From: an uncultured bacterium
GTDB taxonomy: Bacteria; Bacillota; Clostridia; Oscillospirales; Acutalibacteraceae
Assembly (NCBI GenBank): GCA_934875675.1
Contig: CAKXIK010000003.1
Location: 38,845 to 102,844, forward strand
DNA length: 64,000 nucleotides
Direction: 5' to 3'
Shown here: positions 1 to 9,232 of the stretch, piece after piece
How positions within the stretch are numbered: position 1 is the first letter of the stretch
How the letters are laid out: each line of letters starts with the position of its first letter
Program-made: the position numbers and the translations under genes
The notes under the pieces: model-generated
What the model was told of the DNA's origin: nothing
Databases searched by the model: none
The model's input: the letters and a program-made list of their open reading frames with translations, nothing else

Positions 1-40
1 CGCCCCCAAAGCTAATATTGACATCGCGGTGGATGACTGA
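1..40 (+). CDS. recA: 3' end of a gene, probably recA (partial)
   Basis: The first 40 bases read, in frame 2, as the tail APKANIDIAVDD followed by TGA. A short acidic tail of this kind is typical of RecA, and recA directly upstream of recX is a common arrangement. The TGA overlaps the recX ATG (TGATG), which suggests translational coupling. Only 12 residues are visible, so the identification is an inference from tail composition and neighbour. Confidence 0.55.
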   Translation, partial: APKANIDIAVDD

Positions 41-666
41 TGCTGATCACAGCCATCGAGCCGCGGAGAAAATCACTTTGTGAGGTTTATATTGACGGTG
101 AATCCGCAGGAATGCTCGATCTGGAAACGCTCGAACGGCTTCATGTGAAAATGGGGCAGGAAATCAGTGATGAGGACTGGAGTCGCTATTGCTCAGAATC
201 TGATGAGACACGCGCGCGTTCCTATGCGCTTTGGCTGCTCTCCCGCCGTGCGATGACGCGCCGCAGATTGGTCGATAAGCTGCGAACCCAGTATTCACAG
301 GAAGCATCCGAAGCAGCCGCTGTCCGCGCGGAGGAGCTGGGGCTGATTGATGATGAGGACTATGCGCGTCGTTGTGCGTCAGATCTGTTCCGGTTCAAAA
401 GTTTCTCGGCTTTACGCGTGGTAAATGAGCTGGTGCGCCGCGGAATTGAGCGGGAGCTGGCACGTCAGGTTGCAGAGGAAGTGGGTGCCCAATACGCACC
501 CGATCCAACAGAGGCAGTACGCGCTTTGTTGGAAGGAAAATACAAACGATGTCTTGCCGATGAAAAAGGTCAGCGCCGTGCGGTTGCCGCTTTGCAGCGG
601 ATGGGATACCGGTGGGACGAAATTCGTCCCGTTTTGCGGGAGCTGATTCAAGGGCAGGAAGAATAA
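40..666 (+). CDS. recX: Regulatory protein RecX
   Basis: A 208-residue protein of the RecX family, small cytoplasmic helical proteins that bind RecA filaments and restrain recombination and SOS activity. The typical features are present: an N-terminal extension of about 60 residues, then three-helix repeats including 'SYALWLLSRRAMTRRRL' (about residues 61-77) and 'EELGLIDDEDYAR', and a C-terminal 'ALQRMGYRWDEI' repeat. The start overlaps the stop of the upstream gene by one base, fitting a coupled recA-recX unit. Confidence 0.9.
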   Translation: MLITAIEPRRKSLCEVYIDGESAGMLDLETLERLHVKMGQEISDEDWSRYCSESDETRARSYALWLLSRRAMTRRRLVDKLRTQYSQEASEAAAVRAEELGLIDDEDYARRCASDLFRFKSFSALRVVNELVRRGIERELARQVAEEVGAQYAPDPTEAVRALLEGKYKRCLADEKGQRRAVAALQRMGYRWDEIRPVLRELIQGQEE

Positions 667-695
667 ACAAAGCCAAGAAAGGAATTGCCGGATCA

Positions 696-2036
696 ATGGG
701 AATTAAAGTGGGAATGGTCAGCCTCGGCTGTTCAAAGAATCGCGTCGATGCCGAAATTATGATGGGAATGCTGAAAAATGCAGGCTATACGCTGGTGGCA
801 GAGGCAGGAATGGCGGATGTTGCTATTGTCAACACCTGCGGCTTTATTGAGGATGCCAAAAAAGAAGCAATTGAAGAGATTTTGGAGTTGGTGCAGCTGA
901 AAAATGAAAAGCGCATCAAAGCCATTATTGTAACGGGATGTCTTGCGGAACGTTACCGCGAGGAAGTGGAAAAAGAACTGCCGGAGGTCGACGCCGTGCT
1001 GGGAATCGGCGCAAACAAGGATATTGTGCAGGCGGTGGGCGAGGTGCTTGACGGTAAACACCTTGCATCTTTTCCCGAAAAAAATTTGTTGCCGCTCTGC
1101 GGAGAACGTGTGCAGACCACACCGTATTACACCTCGTACATTAAAATTGCAGAGGGCTGCGATAATTGCTGTTCCTATTGCGCAATTCCGTTGATTCGCG
1201 GTCGTTTCCGCAGCCGTCCCATGGAGGAAATTGTTTCCGAAGCGGAGCATCTGGCAAAGAACGGTGTGCACGAGCTGATTGTGATTGCACAGGATACCAC
1301 CCGATACGGCGAGGATCTTTACGGCGAGAAGAAGCTGGCAGCTTTATTACGTGCCCTTTGTAAAATTGAAGGTTTGCGCTGGGTTCGCGTGCTGTACTGC
1401 TATCCGGAACGCATCACCGATGAGCTGCTCGACGTGATTGCCGGTGAAGAAAAAATGGCAAAATATATCGATATTCCCCTGCAGCACTGCAGCAAGGCCG
1501 TGCTGCGCAGAATGAACCGGCACGGCAGCAGGGAAGAGCTGACGGCTTTGATGAAGAAAATCCGGGAGAAGATTCCGGGTGTAACGCTGCGCACAACCGT
1601 GATGACCGGCTTCCCGGGCGAAACAGAGGAGGACTTTACCGAACTGGCGGAGTTTGTGAAGGAAATCCGATTCGACCGGCTTGGCTGCTTTGCCTATTCC
1701 GCGGAGGAGGGAACGCCGGCGGCGAATTATGAAGATCAGATTCCCGAAGATGTGCGCATCAAGCGGCAGGAAAACATTATGGAGCTGCAGTCGCGCATTA
1801 TGGAGGAAAATTGCATCAAGATGGAGAATCAAGAGGTTTCCGTAATGGTGGAGGGGTATGACCGTTACGCAGGCAGCTTTTTCGGGCGATCGGCGGCAGA
1901 TGCACCCGAGGTGGATTCCAACGTCTTTTTCACGGCAAAGTCTCATTCTTTGAATGCGGGCGAATTTGTTACGGTGCGCGTCACCGATCATCTGGACTGC
2001 GATCTGCTTGGCGAACTGGTTTCCCGCGAATCGTAA
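696..2036 (+). CDS. rimO: Ribosomal protein S12 methylthiotransferase RimO
   Basis: A 446-residue radical-SAM methylthiotransferase that methylthiolates an aspartate of ribosomal protein S12. The N-terminal cluster domain has C12, C48 and C82. The radical-SAM CxxxCxxC motif is C155/C159/C162, followed by 'RGRFRSRP'. A C-terminal TRAM-like RNA-binding region follows. The frame is open further upstream, but the ATG at 696 sits behind AAGAAAGGA (675-683) and gives the family N-terminus 'MGIKVGMVSLGCSKNR'. It lies 29 bases after recX on the same strand. Confidence 0.95.
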   Translation: MGIKVGMVSLGCSKNRVDAEIMMGMLKNAGYTLVAEAGMADVAIVNTCGFIEDAKKEAIEEILELVQLKNEKRIKAIIVTGCLAERYREEVEKELPEVDAVLGIGANKDIVQAVGEVLDGKHLASFPEKNLLPLCGERVQTTPYYTSYIKIAEGCDNCCSYCAIPLIRGRFRSRPMEEIVSEAEHLAKNGVHELIVIAQDTTRYGEDLYGEKKLAALLRALCKIEGLRWVRVLYCYPERITDELLDVIAGEEKMAKYIDIPLQHCSKAVLRRMNRHGSREELTALMKKIREKIPGVTLRTTVMTGFPGETEEDFTELAEFVKEIRFDRLGCFAYSAEEGTPAANYEDQIPEDVRIKRQENIMELQSRIMEENCIKMENQEVSVMVEGYDRYAGSFFGRSAADAPEVDSNVFFTAKSHSLNAGEFVTVRVTDHLDCDLLGELVSRES

Positions 2037-2063
2037 CCCTTTTAGAAAGGATTTGGTTTTGGC

Positions 2064-2630
2064 ATGAATACCCCAAACAAGCTGACCATGCTGCGCATGG
2101 TTCTGGTGCCTGTTTTTGTTGTAATCCTGTTGTGGGAGGGGTGTCCTCACCGGTATTTAATTTCCGGGCTTGTGTTTGCGGTTGCGGCGCTGACGGATTT
2201 GTTTGACGGAAAAATTGCACGTGAGCGGAATCTGGTAACTGATTTTGGAAAATTTATGGATCCGATTGCAGATAAGCTGCTGGTATGCTCGGCTTATGTT
2301 GCATTTGTGCAGTTGGGCTATTGCAGTGCGTGGGTTGTAATTTTAATTTTGGCGCGTGAGTTTGCCGTTACTTCCATGCGCATGGTTGCTGCCAGCAATG
2401 GAACGGTGGTTGCGGCAAACATCTGGGGCAAGGCAAAAACGGTCAGTCAGATGATTGCGGTTGGCGTGGTGCTTCTGATTCAGGAGCTGCTGCTGCTCGG
2501 CTGGATGCCTGGCTGGTTTCCGGTCTCCCTGGTACAGAGCGGTGTCATCTGGATCAGTGTTGTGCTTACCTTTATCTCAGGCGTTGTATATTTGCTGGAT
2601 AATAAAAAGTTTATTGATCCATCAAAATAA
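2064..2630 (+). CDS. pgsA: CDP-diacylglycerol-glycerol-3-phosphate 3-phosphatidyltransferase
   Basis: A 188-residue integral membrane enzyme that makes phosphatidylglycerolphosphate from CDP-diacylglycerol and glycerol-3-phosphate, the committed step to phosphatidylglycerol. The CDP-alcohol phosphotransferase motif is complete: DLFDGKIAR, then the G and two D of 'DFGKFMDPIAD'. Several hydrophobic helices follow, ending in a short basic tail. It is the third gene after recX-rimO in the same direction, 27 bases after rimO. The length is normal for the family. Confidence 0.94.
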   Translation: MNTPNKLTMLRMVLVPVFVVILLWEGCPHRYLISGLVFAVAALTDLFDGKIARERNLVTDFGKFMDPIADKLLVCSAYVAFVQLGYCSAWVVILILAREFAVTSMRMVAASNGTVVAANIWGKAKTVSQMIAVGVVLLIQELLLLGWMPGWFPVSLVQSGVIWISVVLTFISGVVYLLDNKKFIDPSK

Positions 2631-2633
2631 CAG

Positions 2634-2662
2634 TTGCAAATTTTTTCGTTTTGCAATATGAT
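2634..2662 (+). promoter_or_regulatory. Sigma-A-type promoter of the cysE-cysS-mnmA leader
   Basis: TTGCAA (2634-2639), a 17-base spacer and TATGAT (2657-2662) form a good vegetative promoter. Transcription should begin near 2669, just before the T-box leader. It overlaps the last bases downstream of pgsA, with no clear terminator between. Confidence 0.65.
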
Positions 2663-2668
2663 AGGAAT

Positions 2669-2936
2669 AATCAATACCGAATTGGTATAAAATCGAAAAT
2701 GCGTCGAACGGGAGAAGTAACCGCTTTGCAGCAGCAGAGAGAGTCGGTCATTGGCTGAAAACCGGCTTTGTGTGCAAATCGGCAAACATGCGCCCGGGAG
2801 CAGGCAGGGGGAAACGCCATTGGCACAGTATCCCGGCACGGCAGGCACCGTTATTGCCTTGTGAGTTAGAAATCGGAGTGGAACCGCGGAACGCCGCCTC
2901 CGTCCCTTGTTTTTGGGGGACGAAGGCGGCGTTTTT
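2669..2936 (+). promoter_or_regulatory. T-box leader, probably cysteine-specific
   Basis: A long untranslated leader before cysE-cysS. The T-box sequence GGAGTGGAACCGCGG lies at 2875-2889 and is followed by a GC-rich terminator. An AGTA motif at about 2712 and the GA-rich 'AGAGAGAG' fit Stem I. A cysteine codon TGC followed by A (2773-2775) is the likely specifier; a second TGC at 2789-2791 is an alternative. Uncharged tRNA-Cys would be expected to stabilise the antiterminator. This fits downstream genes for cysteine synthesis and charging. The specifier choice is inferred. Confidence 0.88.
2890..2936 (+). terminator. T-box regulated terminator
   Basis: The stem CGCCGCCTCCGTCCC pairs with GGGGACGAAGGCGGCG and is followed by six T. 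It directly follows the T-box sequence, so it is the conditional terminator of the leader. Confidence 0.88.
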
Positions 2937-2965
2937 TGCAACATCCACAGGGAAGGAGGAATTTT

Positions 2966-3646
2966 GTGTTTACCAAGCTAAAAGAAGAACTTGATTCTAT
3001 TATGGAACGGGACCCGGCGGCTCGCTCGCGCATCGAGGTTTATTTTCTATACCCGGGCTTTCGCGCTGTTCGGTCTCACCGCAAGGCAAACTGGTTTTAT
3101 CGCCATAATATGAAGTTTATTGCGAGGTGGATTTCGCAGAGAAGCCGCCACAAAACAGGAATCGAAATTCACCCGGGTGCAACGATTGGTAAAGGACTGT
3201 TCATCGATCACGGCATGGGTGTCGTCATTGGCGAAACAACGGAGATTGGAGACAACTGTACGCTTTACCAGAATGTTACGCTGGGCGGTACGGGTAAGGA
3301 CGTTGGGAAGCGTCACCCCACACTCGGCAACAATGTGATGGTTGGTTCCGGTGCAAAGGTGCTTGGCCCGTTCAAGGTGGGAAACAATGCTCGTGTGGCT
3401 GCCGGTGCGGTGGTGCTAAGTGAGGTTCCGCCAAATTCCACTGCGGTTGGTGTTCCGGCGCGTGTGGTTCGGGTCAACGGAGTCCGGGTCGGAAGTCTCG
3501 ATCAGATTCATGTGGCAGATCCGGTATCGCAGGAAATTTGTCGTCTGGATTATGAGCTGTTTACGCTCAAAAATGAGCTCAATACCATAAAAGCAAACAT
3601 GCGGGCGGAAGAGCTGCCCGACGGAAAGGATGAAACAAACCAATGA
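2966..3646 (+). CDS. cysE: Serine O-acetyltransferase
   Basis: A 226-residue enzyme that acetylates serine to O-acetylserine, the carbon skeleton for cysteine. The C-terminal half is a left-handed beta-helix of hexapeptide repeats, with 'DHGMGVVIGETTEIGDN', 'GGTGK' and 'HPTLGNNVMVGSGAKVLG'. The start chosen is GTG at 2966, behind AAGGAGG (2953-2959); the open frame begins 30 bases earlier but would swallow the ribosome site. It is the first gene after the cysteine T-box and overlaps cysS by four bases (ATGA). Confidence 0.95.
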   Translation: MFTKLKEELDSIMERDPAARSRIEVYFLYPGFRAVRSHRKANWFYRHNMKFIARWISQRSRHKTGIEIHPGATIGKGLFIDHGMGVVIGETTEIGDNCTLYQNVTLGGTGKDVGKRHPTLGNNVMVGSGAKVLGPFKVGNNARVAAGAVVLSEVPPNSTAVGVPARVVRVNGVRVGSLDQIHVADPVSQEICRLDYELFTLKNELNTIKANMRAEELPDGKDETNQ

Positions 3647-5049
3647 AGCTTTATAACACATTAACTCGCCAAAAGGACGAATTTACTCCCATTACACCCG
3701 GCGAAGCAAAGATTTACGCCTGCGGGCCGACGGTTTATAACTATATCCACATCGGCAATGCGCGCCCGATCTGTGTGTTTGATACGATGCGCCGCTATAT
3801 GGAATACCGCGGACTCAAGGTGACCTATGTTCAGAATTTTACCGATATTGATGACAAAATCATCAACAAGGCAAACGAGGAAGGTTCGGACTATCTTACC
3901 ATTTCGGAGCGGTATATTGCGGAATACAAAACAGATGCCGCAGGATTGAATGTCCGTCCGGCAACGATTCATCCGCGCGCAACTGAAAATATCGATCAGA
4001 TTATCGGCATTATTTCTAAATTGGTGGAAAACGGTCATGCATATGCAGCGGAAAACGGCGATGTGTATTTCCGCACTACAAGCTTTGCGGAATACGGAAA
4101 GCTTTCCCATCAGCCACTGGAGGATCTGGAGGCCGGCGCGCGAATCGGTATGGGAGAGGTGAAGGAAGATCCGATGGACTTTGCGCTGTGGAAGGCGGCA
4201 AAGCCCGGCGAGCCGATGTGGGATTCGCCCTGGAGCAAGGGGCGTCCGGGCTGGCACATTGAATGCTCGGCAATGGCACGCCGCTATTTGGGCGAGACTA
4301 TAGATATTCATTGCGGCGGTCAGGATTTGATTTTCCCGCATCATGAAAATGAGATTGCACAGAGCGAATGCTGCAACCGAGTGCCGTTTGCGCATGTGTG
4401 GCTGCACAACGGATATATTAATGTTGATAACCGCAAAATGTCCAAATCGCTTGGCAACTTCTTTACCGTGCGCGATGTTGCTGAGAAATACGGCTATGAG
4501 CCGATTCGCTATATGATGGTTGCCTCGCATTACCGCAGCCCCATCAACTACAGCGTGGAAATTATTGAGCAGTGCCGTGCTGCACTCGACCGCCTTTACA
4601 ACTGCCGCGATAATCTTGCATTTGTGCTTGGCAATGCTGTGCCTGGGCCCAAGGACGGCGAACAGACGGTGCTGGATCGCTTTGCGGAATACAAGGAGCA
4701 TTTCATCAATGCGATGGACGATGACCTGAATACGGCCGATGCAATGGCGGCGGTGTTTGATCTGGCAAGAGAAATCAACACGAATGTTTCCACTGCAACG
4801 AATCCGTCCAAAGAGCTCGCAGAAGCTGCCATGGAGCTTTTCAATGAGCTGACGCAGGTGATGGGAATCCTCTATCAGAAGCAGGAAAAAAACGAGGATG
4901 CCGAGATTGATGCGTTGATTGAAAAGCGCGCAGAAGCCCGCAAGGCAAAGAATTGGGCGGAAGCAGACCGCATCCGTGACGAACTGAAGGCGCGCCATGT
5001 TGTGTTGGAGGATACTCCGCAGGGCGTCAAATGGCATATTGAAGAATAA
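3643..5049 (+). CDS. cysS: Cysteine-tRNA ligase
   Basis: A 468-residue class I aminoacyl-tRNA synthetase that charges tRNA-Cys. The zinc-site cysteine C27, the HIGN motif (36-39) and KMSKS (265-269) are all present, and the C-terminal helical anticodon region ends in 'ADRIRDELKARHVVLEDTPQG'. It overlaps cysE by ATGA and shares the T-box leader, so cysteine supply and charging are controlled together. Confidence 0.97.
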   Translation: MKLYNTLTRQKDEFTPITPGEAKIYACGPTVYNYIHIGNARPICVFDTMRRYMEYRGLKVTYVQNFTDIDDKIINKANEEGSDYLTISERYIAEYKTDAAGLNVRPATIHPRATENIDQIIGIISKLVENGHAYAAENGDVYFRTTSFAEYGKLSHQPLEDLEAGARIGMGEVKEDPMDFALWKAAKPGEPMWDSPWSKGRPGWHIECSAMARRYLGETIDIHCGGQDLIFPHHENEIAQSECCNRVPFAHVWLHNGYINVDNRKMSKSLGNFFTVRDVAEKYGYEPIRYMMVASHYRSPINYSVEIIEQCRAALDRLYNCRDNLAFVLGNAVPGPKDGEQTVLDRFAEYKEHFINAMDDDLNTADAMAAVFDLAREINTNVSTATNPSKELAEAAMELFNELTQVMGILYQKQEKNEDAEIDALIEKRAEARKAKNWAEADRIRDELKARHVVLEDTPQGVKWHIEE

Positions 5050-5107
5050 TTTTTAACTTGACGGATGGATCGGCAGAAAACTGCTTTTTGAAAGGTGAAC
5101 AATCAGC

Positions 5108-6196
5108 ATGGCTCAAAAAAAAGTAATGGTGGGCATGAGCGGCGGGGTGGACAGTTCCGTTGCAGCTCTTTTGCTGCAGCAGCAGGGGTACGAGGTGATC
5201 GGCGTTACGATGAAGCTACGGCCGGATGAATGGATGCAGCAGTGTGCCTCTGGTGGATGTTGCTCGTTGGACGACGTGGAGGATGCGCGCCGTGTTTGCC
5301 GCAAGCTTGGTATTCCGCATTATGTGATGAATTTTACCGATGTGTTCACACGCGATGTAATAGATTCCTTTGCAAGGGAATATCAGCGTGGACGCACCCC
5401 GAACCCCTGCATCGAATGTAACCGCAGAGTGAAATTTGAAGCGATGCTGCAAAAAGCCCTTGCGATGGAAATGGATTATATTGCAACGGGGCATTATGCG
5501 TGGGTGACGCAGGAGGAAAGCGGACGTTACCTGCTGCATCGCTCCCCGGCGACAAAGGATCAGAGCTATGTGCTCTATTCGCTGACGCAGAATCAGCTGG
5601 CGCATACGCTTTTCCCCCTTGGAAACATGGAAAAGCCTGCGGTTCGTGCGCTTGCCGAGCAGCACGAGCTGCCAGTGGCACACAAGGCGGACAGCCAGGA
5701 AATTTGCTTTGTGCAGGACAACGACTATGCAGGCTTTATTGAACGCTACACCGGAAAATCGCCGCTTCCGGGCAACTTTGTTGACGCACAGGGCAACGTG
5801 CTTGGCAGACATCGCGGCGTAACGCACTACACAATCGGTCAGCGCAAGGGGCTTGGCATTGCGTTCGGAAAGCCGATGTTTGTTTCCGACATTGACAGTG
5901 AAAACAATACGGTTACTCTTGGTGAGGAAGGCAGCCAGTATGCGCCCGCGCTGATTGCAGAGGATTTCAACTGGATTCCGTTCGATGCACCGCAGCAGCC
6001 GTTTGCCGCGCAGGTCAAGGTGCGGTATCAGGCTCGTCCCGCGGATGCGATGGTGTTCCCTGCGGCAGACGGAACTGTGCGGGTGGAATTTGCCGAGCCG
6101 CAGCGTTCGGTCACCCCGGGACAAGCCGTTGTGCTTTATCAGGATGATCTGGTGCTCGGCGGCGGAACGATTCGCAATGCAGTGCGCAAGGCTTGA
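5108..6196 (+). CDS. mnmA: tRNA-specific 2-thiouridylase MnmA
   Basis: A 362-residue enzyme that thiolates U34 of tRNA for Lys, Glu and Gln, using sulfur derived ultimately from cysteine. The ATP pyrophosphatase loop SGGVDSS is at 11-17. The two catalytic cysteines lie in 'NPCIECNRRVKF' and 'DSQEICFV', and the C-terminal beta-barrel is intact. It lies 58 bases after cysS behind AAAGGTG with no terminator between, so it is probably read from the cysteine T-box unit. That placement makes sense for a sulfur-consuming enzyme. Confidence 0.96.
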   Translation: MAQKKVMVGMSGGVDSSVAALLLQQQGYEVIGVTMKLRPDEWMQQCASGGCCSLDDVEDARRVCRKLGIPHYVMNFTDVFTRDVIDSFAREYQRGRTPNPCIECNRRVKFEAMLQKALAMEMDYIATGHYAWVTQEESGRYLLHRSPATKDQSYVLYSLTQNQLAHTLFPLGNMEKPAVRALAEQHELPVAHKADSQEICFVQDNDYAGFIERYTGKSPLPGNFVDAQGNVLGRHRGVTHYTIGQRKGLGIAFGKPMFVSDIDSENNTVTLGEEGSQYAPALIAEDFNWIPFDAPQQPFAAQVKVRYQARPADAMVFPAADGTVRVEFAEPQRSVTPGQAVVLYQDDLVLGGGTIRNAVRKA

Positions 6197-6255
6197 CAAG
6201 CCGGCTGCCAGGGTGTTAATATTGATGTATATTTCAATAGCAAGGAAAAAGGAAC

Positions 6256-6500
6256 AGTAGGCTGCCCGGCGCGTGCAGAGAGAAGATGATTGGTGAAAGT
6301 CTTCCCGCCGTCAGTTGAACCCGCCTTTGGAGCTGCGCGGTGATGCAGAGAATGCGTAATGACTGCGCCGGTTTTTTCCCGTTACAGAAAATCGGCAGTT
6401 TTGCCGGATGAGTGCGGGTTTTACCCGAATTCAGGTGGTAACACGGATCTTCCGCCCTGAAAATAAGCTGTTTTTCAGCTTGTTTTCAGGGCGTTTTTTT
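6256..6500 (+). promoter_or_regulatory. T-box leader, probably proline-specific
   Basis: The leader of proS. An AGTA motif lies at about 6256, a GA-rich Stem I strand 'GCAGAGAGAAG' follows, and the T-box AGGTGGTAACACGG is at 6433-6446. 'GTTGAACCCGCC' contains candidate proline specifiers, CCC (6320-6322) or CCG (6321-6323). A terminator follows directly. A TTGACA at 6193-6198 with a weak -10 (TTAATA, 6216-6221) may start the transcript. Confidence 0.88.
6454..6500 (+). terminator. T-box regulated terminator before proS
   Basis: CGCCCTGAAAATAAGC pairs with GCTTGTTTTCAGGGCG and is followed by seven T. It closes the T-box leader 35 bases before the proS start. Confidence 0.87.
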
Positions 6501-6534
6501 ATGATAAAACAGAGTAATACAGGGAGGAATCAAT

Positions 6535-8277
6535 ATGAAGGTTGATAAACTGGTGGGAGAGCGATTTAAGGAACGTCCGGCGGATTGTGCGATCGAAAGC
6601 CATGCCATGATGGTGCGGGGCGGGTACATGAAGCAGGTAGCAAACGGCATCTATTCACAGATGCCGCCGCTCAAACGGATTTCGCAGAAAATTGAACAAA
6701 TTATTCGCGAGGAAATGGATGCACTCGACGGGCAGGAGGTTTCCATGCCGGTGGTTTTGCCGGGAAGCCTTTGGCAGGAATCGGGTCGGTATGATTCTGT
6801 TGGCAGTGAGCTGCTTCGCTTTTCTGACCGTAACCGTTCGCAGATGGTTCTTGCCATGACGCATGAAGAGGCGGCGGTTCAGCTGGTGCGCGATTACGCC
6901 AAAACATACACCCGGTATCCGTTTATGATTTATCAGATTCAGACCAAGTTTCGTGATGAGGCGCGTCCCCGTGCAGGGATGATCCGTGTGCGGGAATTTA
7001 CAATGAAGGACGCCTACTCCTTTCATACCACGCAGGAGGATCTGGAGCAGTACTATGCCCGCTGCCTGCGCGCCTATGAACGCATTTTTGCCCGGGCGGG
7101 TTTGCCGGAGGTGGTTTCAGTTGCGTCTGATTCCGGCATGATGGGCGGCAGCATTTCGCATGAATTCATGCTGTTGACCCCCGCGGGAGAGGATACGGTT
7201 GCAGTGTGCGAAGAATGCGGATATCGAGCAAATGTAGAAGCGGCCGAGTGCATGGTGCACAATGAACCGGGGCAGGAGGAAGAGCCTCTTACGGCAATTC
7301 CGACACCACATTCCTCAACCATTGAGGATCTATGCACATTTCTCAAGATCCCTGTGGAAAAAACCTGCAAGGCAGTAGTCTATCAAAAGCCGGATAACGG
7401 TTATGTGATTGCATTTGTACGCGGAGATCTGGAAATCAGCGAATCCAAACTGACGGCGCTGCTTGGCTGTGAGCTTCGTCCGGCAGAGATTACAGAGGAA
7501 AGCGGAATTGTTGCAGGATATATTGGACCGGTCGGTTTACCGGAGCATGTTGCAGTTGTGCTGGATCGTTCTGTACAGGGAGCAGCCGGACTTGTCACCG
7601 GAGCCAATCGTGCGGAAACCCATTACACCGGATTTAATCCTGCACGCGACTGCCCGACGGCTGCCTATCATGATATTGCAAAGATTGCAGAGGGGGGAAT
7701 TTGCCCTTGCTGCGGAAAACCGAGCATTACCCTTAGCCGCGGAATTGAAGTGGGAAACATTTTTCAGCTGGGAACCAAGTATTCCAAAGCAATGGGAATG
7801 CAATACACGGATGAAAACGGCGAACTGCAAACACCCATTATGGGCTGTTACGGGATCGGCGTGGGAAGACTGGCTGCATCGGTCTGTGAGGTGCGCCATG
7901 ATGATTATGGCCCGATTTGGCCGGTTTCAATTGCGCCGTGGCAGGTGGAGCTGTGCTGCCTGCGTGCGGACGATCCGACAGCCCGTGCTTCTGCGGATTC
8001 GCTTTATCAGGAATTGCAGGCTGCCGGGGTAGAGGTGCTGTATGATGACCGTGCGGTTCGTGCGGGAGTGATGTTTTCTGATGCAGATCTGTTCGGATGT
8101 CCGGTGCGTGTGGTTATCAGCCCGAAAACGGCTGCGGCGGGAGAAATTAAGCTTTCGACGCGTGACAAATCGGTCAAGACCACAGCGGCACGGGAAGATG
8201 CAGTTTTAGAAGTGAAGAAGCGGTTGGAGAATCTTTCTGCTGCTATTGCGTTGTCCGTTCCGCCTGTGATAGAATAA
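6535..8277 (+). CDS. proS: Proline-tRNA ligase (bacterial type, with editing domain)
   Basis: A 580-residue class II synthetase that charges tRNA-Pro. The class II core includes the motif 2 region 'FRDEARPRAGMIRVREF'. An inserted YbaK-like editing domain spans about residues 230-390 and removes mischarged alanine. Motif 3 lies near 'GCYGIGVGRL', and a C-terminal anticodon-binding domain follows. The ATG at 6535 is behind GGGAGGA. Expression is expected to follow proline tRNA charging through the T-box just upstream. Confidence 0.97.
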   Translation: MKVDKLVGERFKERPADCAIESHAMMVRGGYMKQVANGIYSQMPPLKRISQKIEQIIREEMDALDGQEVSMPVVLPGSLWQESGRYDSVGSELLRFSDRNRSQMVLAMTHEEAAVQLVRDYAKTYTRYPFMIYQIQTKFRDEARPRAGMIRVREFTMKDAYSFHTTQEDLEQYYARCLRAYERIFARAGLPEVVSVASDSGMMGGSISHEFMLLTPAGEDTVAVCEECGYRANVEAAECMVHNEPGQEEEPLTAIPTPHSSTIEDLCTFLKIPVEKTCKAVVYQKPDNGYVIAFVRGDLEISESKLTALLGCELRPAEITEESGIVAGYIGPVGLPEHVAVVLDRSVQGAAGLVTGANRAETHYTGFNPARDCPTAAYHDIAKIAEGGICPCCGKPSITLSRGIEVGNIFQLGTKYSKAMGMQYTDENGELQTPIMGCYGIGVGRLAASVCEVRHDDYGPIWPVSIAPWQVELCCLRADDPTARASADSLYQELQAAGVEVLYDDRAVRAGVMFSDADLFGCPVRVVISPKTAAAGEIKLSTRDKSVKTTAAREDAVLEVKKRLENLSAAIALSVPPVIE

Positions 8278-8330
8278 CATTATGATAATGCGGACTGAAT
8301 CAAATTTCACCTGCGGAAATGAGGAACAAA

Positions 8331-8840
8331 ATGCTTCAAGCAATCGTCTATGAATCAAATACCGGGTTCACCAAACGGTATGCCGAGATATTGGCAGCAC
8401 AAACCGGAATCGCAGCATATTCCGTTGCGGAGTCCAGGAAGAATGTAGCTCACGGCAGCAGTGTCGTTTTTCTTTCTTGGATTAGCGGCGGTGCTGTGGT
8501 TAAGTTAGACAAGGCAAAAAAATATTTTGATATTCGTGCAGTAGGAGCAGTCGGTCTTGCAGCTCCTACTGCGGAACGCGAAGCTGGAATCGTCTCTCAC
8601 CATGAACTGTCTATTCCGGTATTCTGTTTGCCGGGCGGATTTGATATGTCTAAGCTTCATGGGATGCAGAAAATCGCAATGTCCGTGATGATACGTTCTT
8701 TTAAAATGCAGCAGGTGACGGAGATGCGTTCCAACGATGACCAGATGCTGCAGGATATGGTGAATGGTTGCGATCACGTTAGTGAGGATGCTATTTTACC
8801 GCTGGTGGAATGGGTTCAAATCCAGCAGACGACATTATAA
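8331..8840 (+). CDS. Flavodoxin-like protein
   Basis: A 169-residue protein starting 'MLQAIVYESNTGFTKRYAEI', the FMN phosphate-binding loop pattern of flavodoxins (strand, then T/S-x-T-G-x-T). The rest of the flavodoxin fold is loosely kept, with Gly-rich turns at 'SWISGG' and 'CLPGGFD'. It is likely an electron-transfer or flavodoxin-domain protein, cytoplasmic, substrate unknown. ATG 8331 is preferred over ATG 8319 because GAGGA (8321-8325) lies between them. Confidence 0.7.
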   Translation: MLQAIVYESNTGFTKRYAEILAAQTGIAAYSVAESRKNVAHGSSVVFLSWISGGAVVKLDKAKKYFDIRAVGAVGLAAPTAEREAGIVSHHELSIPVFCLPGGFDMSKLHGMQKIAMSVMIRSFKMQQVTEMRSNDDQMLQDMVNGCDHVSEDAILPLVEWVQIQQTTL

Positions 8841-8915
8841 AAATAATCGTTCAGGTAAAGGTTGTTTATATAATCTAACGCAACGTGAGATGGAAATTCA
8901 GGGTGAATTTTAAAA

Positions 8916-9110
8916 ATGGATCAGAAGTCGATTAGCAGACTCTTTGTGATTTCAAGTATTTGCTTACTAATAGCAGGTATAGTATTTTTATGTGTCAGTC
9001 TATTTGGTGATCATGAAACAACAACACCGTTGGTATGTGCTCTTGGATGTATTATCTTATCGAATCTTTTTCATATAGTCAGGCAAATAAAGAACAAAGA
9101 AAATCAATAA
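8916..9110 (+). CDS. Small two-helix membrane protein
   Basis: A 64-residue protein with two predicted membrane segments (about 9-29 and 38-54), 'LFVISSICLLIAGIVFLCVS' and 'PLVCALGCIILSNLFHIV', and a basic tail 'RQIKNKENQ'. The ribosome site is weak (AGGGTGA). Function unknown. It follows the flavodoxin-like gene by 75 bases and may be cotranscribed with it. Confidence 0.55.
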   Translation: MDQKSISRLFVISSICLLIAGIVFLCVSLFGDHETTTPLVCALGCIILSNLFHIVRQIKNKENQ

Positions 9111-9232
9111 TATTTAATTTATCGTGAGATTATGGATTAATCTGTATTTAACCCGTTTGTGTTTTTTCGTAATCAACACCCCAATTGAACACGATTGAAT
9201 TATAATCATTTCGTGTGGGAAAGGCATAAAAA

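Noticed and set aside
3661..5037. A 458-codon minus-strand open frame opposite cysS
   Set aside because: Shadow of cysS with no promoter or ribosome site; composition is unlike a real protein.
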